Source of the DNA: Arthrobacter sp. AK04
Lineage (GTDB): Bacteria > Actinomycetota > Actinomycetes > Actinomycetales > Micrococcaceae
Direction: 5' to 3'
Assembly (NCBI RefSeq): GCF_021129155.1
Contig: NZ_JAJOMC010000027.1
Span: 1-55,739, forward strand
DNA: 55,739 bases
The position numbers and the translations under genes were made by a program. Under the pieces are notes generated by a model. It was given only the letters and a program-made list of their open reading frames with translations. It did not search any database and was not told where the DNA came from. Shown piece after piece: positions 11,426 through 20,245 of the stretch (its first letter is position 1; each line of letters opens with the position of its first letter).

Positions 11426-12360
11426 TTGGTGTCTCCTTCAGTGGCTTTGTAGCCGGCGGTCAGCTGCTCCCGGCAGATCTGCCATTCGTGTTCGTCGATG
11501 CGCATGAAGTGCGCCTTTTCGCGGTTTTCCAGCAGCGGAACGCCGCGGCCCACCTTGGTGTCGCACAGGATCACCGAGGGACGTCCGACGGCGGCAGCCT
11601 GGGCGGCCGCGTTGTCGAACGCCGCCAGCAGCGCGCCGACGTCATTCCCGTCCACCCGCTGCGTGTACCAGCCGAACGATTCCCACTTTTCGGTGACCGG
11701 CTCGGTGCGGAGCACGGTGTCTGTCTTGCCGTCCGCCTGGAGTGCGTTGATGTCCACCATGGCGGTGAGGTTGCCCAGCTGGTGGTGGTGGGCGCCCATG
11801 GCCGCTTCCCACGTGGAGCCTTCATCCAGCTCGCCGTCGGACAGGAAGTTGAACACCCTCGCCTCCGAGCCCTGGTACCGCAGGCCAAGGGCCATGCCGA
11901 CGGCGATGGTCAGGCCGTGGCCCAGGGAGCCGCCGGAGATCTCCATGCCAGGCGTGTAGGTGGACATTCCGGACATCGGCAGCCGTGAATCGTCCGAACC
12001 GTAGGTCTCCAGCTCCTCCACCGGGACGATCCCGGCTTCGGCAAGGGCCGCGTAGTGGCCGATTGCGTAGTGGCCTGTGGAGAGCAGGAACCGGTCCCGG
12101 GCCTCCCAGTGCGGGTCCTCGGGGCGGAAGCGGAGCTGGTCTGCGTAGACCGTGGCCAGCATGTCCGCCGCGCCCAGGGCCTGGCCCACATAGCCCTGGC
12201 CCTGGACCTCGCCCATGTTCAGGGCGTGGTGCCTGATCCGGTACGCGGCGCTGCTGATCTTTGCGAACCGTTCCTGCGTCACCCCGTTCCGGACGGTGTA
12301 TTCCTGGACGGTATCCGTTGGCATTGCTTGCTCCGTGGTTGTCTCGTGGGTGGCGGTCAT
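11422..12360 (-). CDS. Transketolase-like N-terminal subunit (split enzyme)
   Basis: A 312-residue protein matching the ThDP pyrophosphate-binding half of transketolase. The ThDP motif is SDGELDEGSTWEA (from S174) with the closing Asn in MVDIN (N205). STGHYAIGHYAAL and SGGSLGHGL are also typical. It is encoded just upstream of, and overlaps, the C-terminal subunit. Its own ATG overlaps the last base of the MHS transporter stop. Together these three form a compact leftward operon: import plus two-carbon transfer. Confidence 0.9.
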   Translation of the reverse strand: MTATHETTTEQAMPTDTVQEYTVRNGVTQERFAKISSAAYRIRHHALNMGEVQGQGYVGQALGAADMLATVYADQLRFRPEDPHWEARDRFLLSTGHYAIGHYAALAEAGIVPVEELETYGSDDSRLPMSGMSTYTPGMEISGGSLGHGLTIAVGMALGLRYQGSEARVFNFLSDGELDEGSTWEAAMGAHHHQLGNLTAMVDINALQADGKTDTVLRTEPVTEKWESFGWYTQRVDGNDVGALLAAFDNAAAQAAAVGRPSVILCDTKVGRGVPLLENREKAHFMRIDEHEWQICREQLTAGYKATEGDTK

Positions 12361-13697
12361 TAGACGCTCACCGTGTTCGGGGTGCTTTTGGTGGCTTCCT
12401 CAGCCAGTTGGCGTTCGCGCTTGCCCCAGGTTTCCCGGGTGACCACGGCGGCCCAGAGTCCGATTGCCGCGTAGAAGCTGAAGAGTAGTGCAGGGCCCAT
12501 CCAGCCCAGGGCGACGAACAGCAGGGTGGTGACGAAGGGCGTGAAGCCGGAGACCATGGCCGAGATCTGGTACGCCAGGGAGGCTCCGGAGGAGCGGGTC
12601 TTGGCCTGGAACAGTTCGGGGAACCATGGGCCCTGGGCGCCGGCAAGGGAGTTCTGGCAGACGGCGTAGGAGATGACGATCGTGGCGATGACGAAGATGA
12701 ACATGCCGGTGTTGACCAGCAGGAACATCGGGATGCCGAACAGGGCGGCGAAAGCGCAGGACCAGACGTACAGGGGCCGGCGGCCGATGCGGTCCGTGAG
12801 GCGGGCCCACGCCATGGTGGCGAAGATGCCGATGAAGGATGCGATGCAGAGGGCGACGAGGGTTTCGGTCTTGTCGGCGAGCTGCTGCGTGTGCAGGTAG
12901 GAAATCATGTACGTGATTGACACGGCGTAGCCGGCAGTCTCGGCAATGCGCAGGCCTATGCCGCGGACGATGCTGCGCCAGTCGGTCTTGATGACCTCGA
13001 TGATGGGCGACTTCACAATGGAGCCGCTCTCCTTGACCTCATCGAAGACGGGGGACTCAGGAACCTTGGACCGGATGATCAGGCCGACGGCGACGAGCAC
13101 GATGCTTGCGAGGAACGGGACGCGCCAGGCGAGCTCGCCGCCGAGGTTCACGCTGACCAGGAAGACGAGGTTGGCCAGCAGGAGGCCCACCGGGAAGCCG
13201 GCCTGCACAATACCCGTGTACTTGCCCTTGGACTTCCACGGCGCGTGCTCATAGCTCATAAGGATGGCACCGCCCCATTCAGCACCGAAGGCCAGGCCCT
13301 GGACGATGCGGACAAACACCAGCAGTGCCGGTGCCAGCAGGCCAACCTGTTCGTAGGTGGGGAGCAGGCCGATGAGGAATGTGGCCACACCCATCAGGAT
13401 CAGGGAGGCAACCAGGACGGGCTTGCGGCCCACCTTGTCGCCCAGGTGGCCGCCGATGATGCCGCCGATGGGGCGGGCCGCGAAGCCGACGCCGAGGGTG
13501 GCGAAGGCAGCCAGGGTGCCGGTGACGGGGTCTCCGGTGGGGAAGAAGGCAGTCCCGAAGTACAGCGCAGCGGCGGTGCCGAAGCCGATGAAGTCATATG
13601 TCTCAATGACAGCGCCGACACCTGAGCCGATGGCGACGCGCTTGGCGTCCTTGGTGCCATGCACATGCCCGCGCATTTTCAGAGCTTCATTGCTCAT
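12360..13697 (-). CDS. MFS transporter, metabolite:H+ symporter (MHS) type
   Basis: A 445-residue protein with about twelve membrane segments. The MFS loop 2-3 motif is GGHLGDKVGRKPVLV and the second copy reads WARLTDRIGRRPLYV. The N-terminus ETYDFIGFGTAAALYFG is the MHS-family start (usually ETYDFxIYG). MHS carriers import organic acids, osmolytes and small polar metabolites with protons. AAGGGAACCACC precedes the ATG. It is the first gene of the leftward operon under the palindromic operator region, so it probably imports the substrate of the locus. Confidence 0.9.
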   Translation of the reverse strand: MSNEALKMRGHVHGTKDAKRVAIGSGVGAVIETYDFIGFGTAAALYFGTAFFPTGDPVTGTLAAFATLGVGFAARPIGGIIGGHLGDKVGRKPVLVASLILMGVATFLIGLLPTYEQVGLLAPALLVFVRIVQGLAFGAEWGGAILMSYEHAPWKSKGKYTGIVQAGFPVGLLLANLVFLVSVNLGGELAWRVPFLASIVLVAVGLIIRSKVPESPVFDEVKESGSIVKSPIIEVIKTDWRSIVRGIGLRIAETAGYAVSITYMISYLHTQQLADKTETLVALCIASFIGIFATMAWARLTDRIGRRPLYVWSCAFAALFGIPMFLLVNTGMFIFVIATIVISYAVCQNSLAGAQGPWFPELFQAKTRSSGASLAYQISAMVSGFTPFVTTLLFVALGWMGPALLFSFYAAIGLWAAVVTRETWGKRERQLAEEATKSTPNTVSV

Positions 13698-13735
13698 GGT
13701 GGTTCCCTTTCGAAAAGCGGCTGGATCGGATCCCC

Positions 13736-13840
13736 GCTGTCGACTGTTAACAAAATGATAGCTCCCAGTGTGACCCAGGCCATGCCGACTGTCAACAGTC
13801 GACTTCGAGAGTTGACTGTTGACAGTTAACTAAACTAATG
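13736..13840. promoter_or_regulatory. Divergent promoter with three GntR operators
   Basis: Three sites resemble the autoregulatory operator. A partial one is CGACTGTTAACA at 13741-13752. A full palindrome, GACTGTCAACAGTC, is at 13787-13800. The third, GACTGTTGACAGTT, is at 13814-13827. The third overlaps a plausible rightward promoter, TTGACT (13812-13817), 18 bases, TAATGT (13836-13841). The layout suggests repression of both the transporter/transketolase operon and the isomerase-SDR-kinase operon by the GntR regulator. Confidence 0.75.
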
Positions 13841-13900
13841 TGGTCCTTATCACTAGTCCTGGGCATGGCCCAAGGCTTGGCACGAACAAGAGGATCAATG

Positions 13901-14725
13901 ATGTTCCATTCGCGGCTAGGGTGCTCGTCCATCAGCTTCCGGCACCAGGAACTTGCTCCGGCCCTGCGCACCATGAAGGAATTGGGCTTCGAGGAAATCG
14001 ACCTGGGCGCCCTTCCCGGCGTGTGCGACCACGTGCCGTACAGCCTGGATCCTGCAGCGGTGGCCGCCGTTGCCGCTGAGGTTTCGGCGTCGGGCCTTCG
14101 GGTGCGCTCAGTGAACGGGGACATCGGGGACCTTAACGCAGTGCTCGACGCCGATGCCCAGTCAGCACGGACCCAGCACCTCGATGCCCTGCTGGCCTTG
14201 GCCGCGGACACCGGCGCCAGGGCACTGGTCCTTCCTTGCGGCGCCCTGGACCACACCCCGGTCCGAGGCCTCGACGAGGACCTGGACACCATCGCCGGCC
14301 AGTTGGTCAACGCCAGCCAACGCGCTGCCGGCTTCGGCGTTGAACTCTGGACTGAATCCCTGCACTTCCTGCGGTTCTGCTGGAACCTCGAGCGTGCAGG
14401 ACTGCTGGCTGACCGGCTGGCGGGATCCGGCGTCGGAATCGTCATGGACTTCAGCCACATCACGGCGGCCGGCGAGGACGTCCACGCCTACCTCGACCGG
14501 CACCGGGGACGCATCAGCCACGTCCACCTCCGCGATGCCGTCCCGGGAAACATCAACCTCAGCATCGGCAATGGCGCAGCCGACTTCGCAGGCGGCCTCA
14601 AGCGGCTGGCTGCGGAGGGCTACGCAGGGCACTTCTCGCTCGAGCTCGAAACCCGGGACGTCACCAACGACGAGCGCCCCGCGGCGGCCGCCAAGGCCGC
14701 CAGCTTCATTACCGACCTCATCTGA
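13901..14725 (+). CDS. Sugar isomerase/epimerase, xylose isomerase-like TIM barrel
   Basis: A 274-residue protein of the AP-endonuclease-2/xylose isomerase-like barrel family. Candidate metal and catalytic residues are E in VELWTESLHF, D and H in VMDFSHI, H in SHVHLRD and E in SLELETRD. AAGAGG sits seven bases before ATG 13901; an adjacent ATG at 13898 is nearly as good, and an open stretch to 13838 lacks a ribosome site. Family members isomerise or epimerise sugars or sugar phosphates, and D-apiose isomerase belongs to this superfamily. It is the first gene of the rightward operon. Confidence 0.85.
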   Translation: MFHSRLGCSSISFRHQELAPALRTMKELGFEEIDLGALPGVCDHVPYSLDPAAVAAVAAEVSASGLRVRSVNGDIGDLNAVLDADAQSARTQHLDALLALAADTGARALVLPCGALDHTPVRGLDEDLDTIAGQLVNASQRAAGFGVELWTESLHFLRFCWNLERAGLLADRLAGSGVGIVMDFSHITAAGEDVHAYLDRHRGRISHVHLRDAVPGNINLSIGNGAADFAGGLKRLAAEGYAGHFSLELETRDVTNDERPAAAAKAASFITDLI

Positions 14726-14735
14726 CCATCGACTG

Positions 14736-14790
14736 TTCCGTACCTGCCGTTTTGAACGTCCAGAACGACATCTACGGAGCAATCGATCCA
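14736..14790. repeat. Intergenic repeat, copy A
   Basis: A ~53-base stretch in the isomerase-SDR gap that is about three-quarters identical to a stretch at 45846-45898. Shared blocks include CTGCCGTTTT, GTCCA, AACGACA, CTAC and TCGAT in the same order and spacing, with no gaps. Neither copy is coding. It may belong to a dispersed repeat family of this genome; function is unknown. Confidence 0.7.
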
Positions 14791-14815
14791 TCCAAAGAAA
14801 ACCCAAGGAGCAATC

Positions 14816-15589
14816 ATGACCGCCATCCAGCGCACCGCCGTCCTCACCGGGGCCACCTCGGACCGGGGGATCGGCATCACCACCGCCCGCCGCTACGCCA
14901 GCCAGGGCTGGGCCGTTGTCATCCTGGACCTCGACGGCGAGAAGTCCGCCAAGGTCGCCGCCGAGATCGGCAATGAATTCAACGTTCCCGCCTTCGGCCA
15001 CGAGATCGACGTCGCCAACGAAGCGTCCGTGACCGCCGCGCAGGCCGCCGTGGCAGCCGAAGTCACCGCCGGCAACCTGCCGCCGGTGGGCGCCCTGGCC
15101 AACATCGCCGGCATCACATCCCCGGTCCCGTTCCTGGAAACCACCCTGGAGCTGTGGCACAAGGTCATGGACGTCAACGCCACCGGCACCTACCTGGTCA
15201 CCAAGGCATTCCTGCCGGACATGATCGGGAACGGCTGGGGCCGCATCGTGAACATGTCATCGGTCTCCGCCCAGCGCGGCGGCGGCGTGTTCGGCAAGGT
15301 TCCGTACTCCGCAGCCAAGGCCGCCATCCTCGGCTTCACCAAGGCGCTTGCGCGCGAGCTGGGAGCCACCGGAGTCACGGTCAACGCCATTACCCCGGGT
15401 GCCGTGGACACCAACATCCGCGTGGGCAGCACCGAGGAACAGGAAGCCGCCATCAACGCCGGCATTCCGCTGGGCCGCAACGCCACCACGGAGGAAGTCG
15501 CCGCCGTGATTACCTTCCTGTCCTCCGAGGACTCTGCCTACCTCACGGGCACCACTGTGGACATCAACGGCGGAAGCCACATGCACTAG
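14816..15589 (+). CDS. Short-chain dehydrogenase/reductase (SDR)
   Basis: A 257-residue classical SDR. The nucleotide-binding motif is TGATSDRGIG (11-20); Asp38/Asp40 after beta-2 (VVILDLDG) favour NAD over NADP. The catalytic set is N121, S149, Y164 and K168 (YSAAK). NGGSHMH closes the chain. SDR polyol dehydrogenases such as D-threitol dehydrogenase have this form, and context (a ketose kinase next) suggests oxidation of a polyol to a ketose. AAGGAG precedes the ATG. Confidence 0.88.
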   Translation: MTAIQRTAVLTGATSDRGIGITTARRYASQGWAVVILDLDGEKSAKVAAEIGNEFNVPAFGHEIDVANEASVTAAQAAVAAEVTAGNLPPVGALANIAGITSPVPFLETTLELWHKVMDVNATGTYLVTKAFLPDMIGNGWGRIVNMSSVSAQRGGGVFGKVPYSAAKAAILGFTKALARELGATGVTVNAITPGAVDTNIRVGSTEEQEAAINAGIPLGRNATTEEVAAVITFLSSEDSAYLTGTTVDINGGSHMH

Positions 15590-15643
15590 CAGTCCACCGG
15601 AAACCATCTTCCACCCGGATGACCGCACGTCAGAGAGCCCACC

Positions 15644-17392
15644 ATGACAAAAATCTTCAATGACCCCTCAGATTTCGCCGAGGAGGCCCTGGCGGGCTTT
15701 TGCGACGTCCACGCGGACCTGGTGCGCCAGGTCCCGGGCGGCGCGGTGCGGCGCTTCCGCCCTGCGCAGCCCAAGGTTGCCGTCCTTGCCGGTGGCGGGT
15801 CAGGGCATTACCCGGCTTTTGCCGGCCTCATCGGAACAGGATTTGCCGACGGCGCCGTGGTGGGCAATATCTTCACCTCCCCCTCGGCGCAGCAGGCGTA
15901 CGCCGTGGCCAAGGCAGCAGAGTCCGGAGCCGGCGTCGTCTTCACCTACGGGAACTACGCCGGCGACGTGATGAACTTCGCCATGGCCAGCGAACGCCTG
16001 GCTGCAGAGGGCATAGCCGTGGAGAACGTCCTGGTGACGGACGACATCGCCAGCGCACCGCCGTCGGAATCAGCCAAGCGCCGCGGCATCGCCGGCGACT
16101 TCACGGTCTTCAAGGTCATGGGGGCCGCCGCCGAGCGCGGCGACAGCCTGGCCGACGTCGTCCGCCTGGGCCGCAAGGCCAACGATCTCACCCGCACTAT
16201 CGGCAGCGCATTTGCGGGCTGCACGTTCCCCGGCGCGGATTCACCGCTGTTCTCCCTGCCCGACGGGCAGATGGGGCTTGGCCTGGGAATCCATGGGGAA
16301 CCCGGACTTTTCGATACTGACCTGCCGCCGGCAAAGGCGCTGGGTGAAGAGCTTGTGGCCCGCCTGCTGGCAGAAACCCCGCCCAACGCAGGCGGGCGGA
16401 TCGCCGTCATCCTCAACGGGCTGGGGTCTACAAAGCACGAGGAGCTCTTCGTTCTCTGGGGCACCGTGGCCCCGCTGCTCCGGGCCGCCGGATACACCCT
16501 GGTGATGCCGGAAGTCGGAGAACTTGTCACCAGCCTGGACATGGCCGGGGTTTCGCTCACCGTCACCTGGCTGGATGGGGAGCTGGAACCGTTGTGGCTC
16601 GCCCCGGCCGAAACGCCAGCCTACCGCCGCGGCAACACCGTCCGGGAAACCGGAGCCGCGGCCGAGCAGGGAACGTCCGACGCCGACGCAACTTCCGCCC
16701 CGTTCGTGGCCACCGGTGCCTCCCGGGACTACGCCACAGCGTGCCTCGCCGCGCTGGAGGCCACGCAGTCCCTGCTGCACGACGCCGAGGAACGGCTCGG
16801 CAGGATGGACGCGATTGCCGGCGACGGCGACCACGGACGCGGCATGGTGCGGGGGATTGACGCTGCCACGGCAGCTGCTTCCGCAGCCTGTGGGCACGGA
16901 GCGGGTGCCGGCGATGTGCTGGCGGCCGCCGGTGATGCCTGGGCCGATAAGGCAGGCGGGACCTCCGGCGTCCTTTGGGGAGCCGGCCTGCGGGCCTTCG
17001 GCGAAGCTGTGGGCAACAGCTCCGCGCCGGAACCTGAACAGCTGGCAGCGGCCGTAATGGCCTTCGCGGACCGGATCGTGCAGCTCGGGAAAGCCGAGGC
17101 GGGCGACAAGACCATGGTGGACGCATTGTTGCCGTTCGCGTCCGCCTTTGCCGGCCTGGTGGCAGCAGGTGCGGAACCGGGCCGGGCGTGGGAGGACGCC
17201 GCCCGCGACGCCACGGCAGCAGCCCAAGCCACGGCCGGCCTCATGCCCCTCAAGGGCCGGGCCCGCCCGCTGGCCGAAAAGAGCCTGGGCACACCGGACC
17301 CGGGCGCAACCTCGCTGGCCATGATCTTCACCGTCATGGGCCCGCACCTCACCGCCGCCGCATCCCGGGAATCCGTTGGAGTGCGGCAATGA
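15644..17392 (+). CDS. DhaK-DhaL fused ketose (dihydroxyacetone-family) kinase
   Basis: A 582-residue ATP-dependent kinase. The DhaK domain (about 1-330) has GGGSGHYPAFAGLIG and the His that binds the substrate carbonyl covalently, in GIHGEPG (H217). The DhaL ATP-binding domain (about 360-575) has GDGDHGRGM near residue 393 and GGTSGVLWG. Relatives phosphorylate dihydroxyacetone, L- or D-erythrulose and similar ketoses. With an SDR before and RpiB after, a tetrulose or pentulose is more likely than dihydroxyacetone. A Thr/Ala linker joins the domains. Confidence 0.9.
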   Translation: MTKIFNDPSDFAEEALAGFCDVHADLVRQVPGGAVRRFRPAQPKVAVLAGGGSGHYPAFAGLIGTGFADGAVVGNIFTSPSAQQAYAVAKAAESGAGVVFTYGNYAGDVMNFAMASERLAAEGIAVENVLVTDDIASAPPSESAKRRGIAGDFTVFKVMGAAAERGDSLADVVRLGRKANDLTRTIGSAFAGCTFPGADSPLFSLPDGQMGLGLGIHGEPGLFDTDLPPAKALGEELVARLLAETPPNAGGRIAVILNGLGSTKHEELFVLWGTVAPLLRAAGYTLVMPEVGELVTSLDMAGVSLTVTWLDGELEPLWLAPAETPAYRRGNTVRETGAAAEQGTSDADATSAPFVATGASRDYATACLAALEATQSLLHDAEERLGRMDAIAGDGDHGRGMVRGIDAATAAASAACGHGAGAGDVLAAAGDAWADKAGGTSGVLWGAGLRAFGEAVGNSSAPEPEQLAAAVMAFADRIVQLGKAEAGDKTMVDALLPFASAFAGLVAAGAEPGRAWEDAARDATAAAQATAGLMPLKGRARPLAEKSLGTPDPGATSLAMIFTVMGPHLTAAASRESVGVRQ

Positions 17393-17409
17393 ACACTGAA
17401 GGAAGAACC

Positions 17410-17880
17410 ATGGGACTGAGACTTGTTGTTGGTGCAGACGAGGCGGGAGTCGATTACAAGGACAAGGTCCTTGAGGACCTCCGGCAGGATCCCCGGGTCA
17501 GCGAAGTGATCGATATTGGGGTCAACCGTTCCGACGCTCCGGATGACTTCACCAGACCGTACCCGTATGTGGGTATCGCGGCCGGAGAAATGATCAGGGA
17601 CGGTGCCGCGGACCGGGCCATCCTCTTTTGCGGCACCGGCATCGGTGTGGCCATCGCCGCGAACAAAGTGGAGGGAATCAGGGCCACCGCGGCGCACGAC
17701 TCCTTCTCCGTGGAACGCTCCGTCCTGTCCAACGACTGCCAGGTCCTGACGATGGGCCAGCGTGTGGTGGGCATCGAACTCGCGCGCCGGCTCGTCCGGG
17801 AATGGATCGGCTACACCTTCGACCCTGCCTCCGCATCCGCGGGAAAGGTCAAGGTCCTGACGGACTTCGAAGCCTGCTAG
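17410..17880 (+). CDS. RpiB/LacAB-family sugar-phosphate isomerase
   Basis: A 156-residue RpiB fold. The active-site Cys and anion hole are in FCGTGIGVAIAANK (C74), with VEGIRATAAHD (H96) next. I choose ATG 17410 (GGAAG upstream); ATG 17389, overlapping the kinase stop, would add seven residues. RpiB homologues isomerise ribose-5-P and, in tetritol pathways, D-erythrulose-4-P to erythrose-4-P (DerI). Placement directly after a DhaK-type kinase supports that second kind of role here. Confidence 0.9.
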   Translation: MGLRLVVGADEAGVDYKDKVLEDLRQDPRVSEVIDIGVNRSDAPDDFTRPYPYVGIAAGEMIRDGAADRAILFCGTGIGVAIAANKVEGIRATAAHDSFSVERSVLSNDCQVLTMGQRVVGIELARRLVREWIGYTFDPASASAGKVKVLTDFEAC

Positions 17881-17901
17881 GCCCTGTGCTTCTGCCAGGG
17901 C
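17881..17901. other. Short hairpin after rpiB-like gene
   Basis: GCCCTG and CAGGGC pair across a nine-base loop immediately after the stop codon. There is no U-tract, so it may be a weak terminator or a processing signal. Confidence 0.35.
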
Positions 17902-17926
17902 CTGTCCAGCTGCAGGAAGGATCACG

Positions 17927-18205
17927 ATGGAGACTTACCGCTTCAGGGACTGGAGCCGCCTGATCGGCATTCCGGTGGAGGTCCGGAAGGACTTCGAGCA
18001 CGTCCGGTCAGGCGTGGTGGACGATGCCATGGAGGATTCTTCAGCCCTGTGGCTCGCCGCGGATGCTTCCGCAGGCCGGGCGCTTTTCGCAGCTGCCGAG
18101 GGCTACGAGGTGTGGATCCGGCCCCGGGAGCTGGAAGGAAGGCTGTGCTACAAGATGGCCGCTGCCCTGCGGCCAATTCCTGCCGGTGCCACAGGCCGGG
18201 CTTAG
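17927..18205 (+). CDS. Conserved small protein of unknown function
   Basis: A 92-residue open frame with a good ribosome site (AGGAAGGATCACG before ATG) and codon use like its neighbours. The sequence is soluble-looking, Ala-rich, with a WIRPRELEG segment and no membrane segment or Cys motif. I do not recognise a family. It follows the rpiB-like gene by 46 bases and may be the last gene of that operon or stand alone. Confidence 0.6.
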   Translation: METYRFRDWSRLIGIPVEVRKDFEHVRSGVVDDAMEDSSALWLAADASAGRALFAAAEGYEVWIRPRELEGRLCYKMAAALRPIPAGATGRA

Positions 18206-18269
18206 CCACGAGTGGGAGTGTCCATATGCCCAAGGGCTGTGATTCGGGGAGGCCTGTTCCTACACTGGG

Positions 18270-18713
18270 GTGATGATCACAGTCACCGGAAGTGTGGAAA
18301 CCAAACTGTCCGCCGAGAAGGCCTTTGCCTTCCTGAGCGCGTTCGAGAACACCAGCGAGTGGGACCCCAACACCCCGGTCATGGATAAACTGACGCCCGG
18401 TCCGGTCGCCGTGGGGCACCGGTACCACGCCGAGTCCGAATTTCGGGGCAAGCGCCAGTCGCTTGAATATGAGGTTATCGAGCTCACCGAGAACCACATC
18501 AAGCTCCGCGGCCACAATAAAACGGTCACGGCCTTCGACTCGATCGACGTCAGCCCCAGCGGCACCGGTTCAGAGGTGAAGTACACGGCCGAGTTCAGCA
18601 TCAACGGCCCGGCCAAGATCATCCAGCCACTCCTTAAGCCTGCGTTTATGTCCTTGCGGGACCCGGCACTGAACGGAATCCGGGACACGCTCAACTCACT
18701 GGCGGCAGCCTGA
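18270..18713 (+). CDS. SRPBCC/polyketide cyclase-like protein
   Basis: A 147-residue protein resembling the START/SRPBCC helix-grip fold: N-terminal VTGSVETKLSAEKAFAFLS, a WDP turn, and a long amphipathic C-terminal helix (LRDPALNGIRDTLNSLAAA). Members bind hydrophobic ligands; the ligand here is unknown. The start could be either of two tandem ATGs (18270, 18273). Its 3' end overlaps the convergent carboxylesterase gene by 23 bases. Confidence 0.8.
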   Translation: MMITVTGSVETKLSAEKAFAFLSAFENTSEWDPNTPVMDKLTPGPVAVGHRYHAESEFRGKRQSLEYEVIELTENHIKLRGHNKTVTAFDSIDVSPSGTGSEVKYTAEFSINGPAKIIQPLLKPAFMSLRDPALNGIRDTLNSLAAA

Positions 18714-20235
18714 CGGCTTCGAAGAACTCCCGAAGGTCCCGCCGGGGATCCTCCTCCACCCGGAGCTCCTGGTCCAGGATCGCCGTGGTCCGCAACGGTT
18801 CATACTCCGGCCATTCCACCCCAGGCAGCCGTGGAATCCCGGTCTCCGCGAAGGACGCCCACGCACCGCTCATGGCCTCGCTCAGGGAGGCCGGCGCCTT
18901 GCCGCGGGTGAGGAAGGCTGCCGGTGGGCTGTCCACGTGCCGGAACACGAACGGGATGTCCAGCGCGTGGCAGGCCCCCAGCTTTCCGCCCATGGCAGGG
19001 CTGTGCCAGGTGAAAAGGTAGGAGAAGTTCCGGCCCTCGGATCCGCTCCGCGCCTCGAGGAGCCTGTTGCTTGGCTGCCGGTACACGGAATCGGCAATGG
19101 CGGCCTCCAGCAGCTGCCTGCCGCTGGGTTCGGCGGACAGGACCTGCCCGAGGGCGGCCGCGTAGCCCGCGGTTTGCCCCGGCTGGAGGCCCCCGGTGCT
19201 GGCCAGCACGGCCGCTGCCCTGTCCCGGTAGCCGGGCTCTCCAGGTGCGGGTGGCCGCATTTCAACCGCAAAGGAGCCCTCATTGAGGTTCGTTCCGAGC
19301 AGCAGGTCCACGCCTGTGTTAAGCCCGCCGCGCACCGCGTCCAGGGGCGGCCGCGGAAGCGAAGGGGTCCCGGCAGCGGGCTGGAATGGCAGGGGGACCG
19401 CGAAAGTCGCGGCCGCCGTCCGCTGCACCAGTTGTTCCTGGGCTTCCAGGATCCGTTCAATGGGCAGGGCAAGAATCTCCCCGGCCCGGTCCCGGTCCAG
19501 GCCGCACAATTCCAGGAACTCCGTACACACGCGGGCGGCCTCCTGCGGGCTCCGATAGCGTTCCGCGGTGCCGCTCTGCATGATGGCGCGCCTGAAAAGG
19601 CCGGACGACGACGGCATGCCCAGGAGGGTGCCGACGGCCGCCGCCCCGGCCGACTCCCCAAACAGCGTGACGTTGCCGGGGTCGCCGCCGAAAGCCGCGA
19701 TGTTGCCTTGCACCCACCGCAGCGCTTCCAGCAGATCCAGGAGGCCAAGGTTTGAGGAGTCCTCGTAACCGGCGCCCAGCACGTCCGCCAGATGCAGGAA
19801 GCCCAGGGCGCCCAGCCGGTAATTGACCGTAACCACCACGGTGCCCGTCGCAGCGGCGAGGCCGCCGCCGTCGTACATGGCATCACTGCTGGAGCCGGAG
19901 AGGTAGGCGCCGCCATGAACCCACACCATCACCGGCCGGGCAGTGCCCCCGGTGCCGGGGGTCCAGATGTTCAGGTTGAGGCAGTCATGCTCGCTCCACG
20001 TCCGCGGTTCCTGGCCGGGCGGGGCAGGGGATTCGGGGTTCTGCGGCGCTGCCGGACCGGGCGCCGTGCAGTCGCGCACCCCGTGCCACGGCGCGACGGG
20101 CACCGGCGGACGGAAGCGGTTGGCTCCCGACGGCGGCCCTGCGTAAGGAATCCCCAGGAAACGGTGGACCGGTGTTCCTTCCGCGCTGACCGTGGTGCCG
20201 CGGACGGCTCCCGAACGCGGTTTGGCGTCTGTCAT
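18691..20235 (-). CDS. Type-B carboxylesterase
   Basis: A 514-residue alpha/beta hydrolase of the carboxylesterase/lipase B family. The nucleophile elbow is FGESAG (S195), the family signature is HDCLNLNIW (normally EDCLxLN), the oxyanion loop is WVHGGAY, and the catalytic His sits in GACHALDIPFVF. No signal peptide, so cytoplasmic. Start ATG 20235; the frame continues upstream into the next gene but loses homology. It ends a leftward operon with the carboxyltransferase, CoA-transferase and beta-glucosidase, so it may remove an acyl group from a plant glycoside or cleave an aromatic depside ester (inference). Confidence 0.9.
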   Translation of the reverse strand: MTDAKPRSGAVRGTTVSAEGTPVHRFLGIPYAGPPSGANRFRPPVPVAPWHGVRDCTAPGPAAPQNPESPAPPGQEPRTWSEHDCLNLNIWTPGTGGTARPVMVWVHGGAYLSGSSSDAMYDGGGLAAATGTVVVTVNYRLGALGFLHLADVLGAGYEDSSNLGLLDLLEALRWVQGNIAAFGGDPGNVTLFGESAGAAAVGTLLGMPSSSGLFRRAIMQSGTAERYRSPQEAARVCTEFLELCGLDRDRAGEILALPIERILEAQEQLVQRTAAATFAVPLPFQPAAGTPSLPRPPLDAVRGGLNTGVDLLLGTNLNEGSFAVEMRPPAPGEPGYRDRAAAVLASTGGLQPGQTAGYAAALGQVLSAEPSGRQLLEAAIADSVYRQPSNRLLEARSGSEGRNFSYLFTWHSPAMGGKLGACHALDIPFVFRHVDSPPAAFLTRGKAPASLSEAMSGAWASFAETGIPRLPGVEWPEYEPLRTTAILDQELRVEEDPRRDLREFFEAVRLPPVS

Positions 20236-20245
20236 GGTTGTCACC

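Noticed and set aside
14730..14742. Half of a GntR operator (GACTGTTCC) before the SDR gene
   Set aside because: Only one half-site is present and it lies inside the operon; a second promoter is not supported.
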